A stretch of DNA of 64,000 nt, from contig NZ_CP165646.1 of the NCBI RefSeq assembly GCF_041199995.1, positions 310,001-374,000 on the forward strand, in the 5' to 3' direction. The notes below the pieces were generated by a model, which saw nothing but the letters and a program-made list of their open reading frames with translations, did not search any database and had not been told where the DNA came from. The position numbers and the translations under genes were made by a program. Shown piece after piece: positions 62,513 through 64,000 of the stretch (positions are counted from its first letter, which is position 1; every line of letters starts with the position of its first letter). This DNA comes from Leptotrichia sp. HSP-342. Lineage in GTDB: Bacteria > Fusobacteriota > Fusobacteriia > Fusobacteriales > Leptotrichiaceae.

Positions 62513-63841
62513 ATGAGTTCAAGATTAACGAAAAAAAGTTACATAATTTACGGGCTTGGGGTTTCATATTTTATGATTGACCAGATTTATAATCAATGGC
62601 TGTCGTATTACTATTTACCGCCCGAAACGGAGAAAAATTTAGTTCCGCTGTTAAAGCCGCAATATTTAGTTCTAGCGTTTATTTTTGCGAGGATTATTGA
62701 TGCAATATCAGATCCTGTTGTAGGATTTTTATCTGATAATTCAAAATCACGGTTTGGAAAAAGATCAATATTTATGCTAGTTGGAGGATTACCGCTTGGG
62801 ATTCTTACGGTTATGTATTTTTATCCAATTAAAAGTTCGCAGATGACAACACTTATTTATTTATCGGTCGTTGGAGGACTGTATTTTACGGCATATACTT
62901 TAGTCGCAGCACCGTATAACGCTCTAATTCCAGATTTGGCTTCAAATAAGGAAGAAAGGCTTAACCTTTCTACAATGCAGTCAACTTTTAGGCTCATATT
63001 TACTGGGGTTGCGATGGTTCTGCCGGGTATTTTGATTTCAAAATTGGGGGTAGTAAATGGAGTGCTGAATACAGAAGTTGGAATACGTAAAACAGTAATT
63101 TTGATTACAATATTGTCAGTTTTAGGGATTTATGCGTGTATATTTTTCCTAAAGGAAAAGCAGCTTACACAAAATCGTCCTAAGACTGAATCGCTTGGGT
63201 TTATGAAATCAATTTCACATTTGAAGGATAAGGAAATTATTTTGTATTTTTTAGGATACTTCTTTTTCTTTTGCGGATTTAACATACTTCGTGGAGATTT
63301 GACATATTATTTGAGCGCTGTAATGCAAAAGGATATTAAATATTTGACTGTGATATCAGTTGTGCTATTTGGAATGGCGGGGCTATTTTTTCCAATTACA
63401 AACAAGTTTGGGAAAAAGTATTCGTATAAGAAAATATTGATTGTGGATATGCTGCTTTTAATAATCGGTACTTTTGGTCTATTGTTTATTAATAAAAATA
63501 ATTCAATTTTTGCATATTTACTTTTTGTAATTTGTGGAACAGGATTAAGTGGTGCAGCGTTTATTTTCCCACAGGCAATGCTTAGTGAAATTTCTGCAAA
63601 ACTGTCAGAAACTAAAAAAGTAAGTTTGGAAGGCTTTATGTTTGGAATACAGGGAATGTTTCTAAAATTGGCATTTCTAGTGCAGCAAGTTGTTCAGTCA
63701 ACTTTACTTGTTGTTGGAAATCAGAATGTTCAGAATGGCGTGAAAGGTGCAACTGAAGTTGGAGTTAAAGTGACACTTGTCGTAGCATTAGCGCTGTTTG
63801 GCGTTTCGCTGTTTTTCTATAATCTGAAAAAAGAGGATTAA
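62513..63841 (+). CDS. MFS transporter, glycoside-pentoside-hexuronide (GPH) type
   Basis: About 442 residues from ATG 62513, with AAAGG 11 bases upstream; an in-frame ATG at 62465 has no ribosome site but cannot be ruled out. Twelve TM helices. GPH/MelB-type blocks: ARIIDAISDPVVGFLSDNSK with the paired Asp residues of helix II, then SRFGKRSIFMLVGGLPLG. It likely takes up a sugar or glycoside with a cation. It is followed 45 bases later by a transketolase gene in the same direction. Confidence 0.9.
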   Translation: MSSRLTKKSYIIYGLGVSYFMIDQIYNQWLSYYYLPPETEKNLVPLLKPQYLVLAFIFARIIDAISDPVVGFLSDNSKSRFGKRSIFMLVGGLPLGILTVMYFYPIKSSQMTTLIYLSVVGGLYFTAYTLVAAPYNALIPDLASNKEERLNLSTMQSTFRLIFTGVAMVLPGILISKLGVVNGVLNTEVGIRKTVILITILSVLGIYACIFFLKEKQLTQNRPKTESLGFMKSISHLKDKEIILYFLGYFFFFCGFNILRGDLTYYLSAVMQKDIKYLTVISVVLFGMAGLFFPITNKFGKKYSYKKILIVDMLLLIIGTFGLLFINKNNSIFAYLLFVICGTGLSGAAFIFPQAMLSEISAKLSETKKVSLEGFMFGIQGMFLKLAFLVQQVVQSTLLVVGNQNVQNGVKGATEVGVKVTLVVALALFGVSLFFYNLKKED

Positions 63842-63886
63842 TTTTAGTTAATTATTGATATTTATAAATAAAAAATGGAGGTTTTT

Positions 63887-64000
63887 ATGAAAATTGAAGA
63901 TTTGCAAAAAAAGGCAAAAACATTGAGAAAAGATATTATTGAAATGATTTACAGGGCAAAATCAGGACATCCAGGAGGTTCACTTTCGATTGCTGATATT
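63887..64000 (+). CDS. Transketolase, N-terminal subunit (5' part only)
   Basis: The first 38 codons, running off the window edge: MKIEDLQKKAKTLRKDIIEM, then IYRAKSGHPGGSLSIADI. The AKSGHPGGSLS motif with its thiamine-diphosphate-side His is that of split transketolase N-subunits. GGAGG lies 5 bases before the ATG. Confidence 0.9.
   Translation, partial: MKIEDLQKKAKTLRKDIIEMIYRAKSGHPGGSLSIADI

Overview
The window looks like a chromosomal segment of an AT-rich, anaerobic, fermentative bacterium of the phylum Fusobacteriota, most likely Leptotrichia (inference from protein style, not a database match). It has roughly 30% GC outside the rRNA genes. It carries an outer-membrane autotransporter (so a two-membrane envelope), oxygen-sensitive glycyl-radical enzymes (class III ribonucleotide reductase, pyruvate formate-lyase) and many single genes or short operons on both strands.

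Layout: 1-1205 is the 3' end of an rRNA operon (partial 23S, 5S, tRNA-Asn). 1206-2400 is transposon debris (broken IS630-type transposase, a MORN-like scrap). 2414-5750 (minus) holds a two-component system with two exported PepSY proteins. 5908-8709 is PEP carboxylase. 9460-17039 (plus) runs mutS2, cysS, coaBC, two small tandem-domain proteins, an M23 peptidase and a SUFU-like protein. 17159-18392 (minus) is an ahpC/AhpF-N-domain peroxide defence pair. 18564-23090 holds an orphan response regulator, YoaK, Fic, a double MliC-type lysozyme-inhibitor protein and YitT. 23761-27543 is hisS, a DUF554 gene and aspS. 28117-33683 (minus) holds a subtilase autotransporter, an Ogg-type DNA glycosylase, an esterase and an HhH protein. 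34580-37777 holds a DUF4153 membrane protein, a repeat protein and a broken ydcF. 37815-42549 (minus) is a DtxR/MntR-regulated Mn/Zn ABC transporter operon. 42987-47226 holds bioY, nrdD-nrdG with paired NrdR boxes, and L31. 47335-50576 is hemZ, uppP and sfsA. 51352-56492 holds a PRD-like regulator, pflB and pflA. 56636-59348 (minus) holds two exported 2H-phosphoesterase-like proteins around a thioredoxin-like protein, then a glutamine amidotransferase. 59526-64000 holds tmcAL, a hydrolase, a GPH-type MFS transporter and the start of a transketolase subunit.

The most unusual content is between the genes. One family of dispersed elements (8873-9358, 34190-34380, 40671-40870, degenerate near 23520-23660) ends in a hairpin whose 8-base loop is constant while the stem changes with compensated base pairs. 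A second family (33909-34035, 55488-55608, 62179-62372) keeps its flanks while the central hairpin is exchanged. Three decayed IS630-family copies, one of them reduced to its two ends, add to the debris. None of these elements encodes a recognisable protein of its own, so they look like structured, possibly trans-mobilised repeats.

Functionally the genes fit a saccharolytic oral or mucosal anaerobe: mixed-acid fermentation (pfl, ppc), anaerobic dNTP synthesis, peroxide defence, metal and biotin scavenging, lysozyme resistance and a surface protease.
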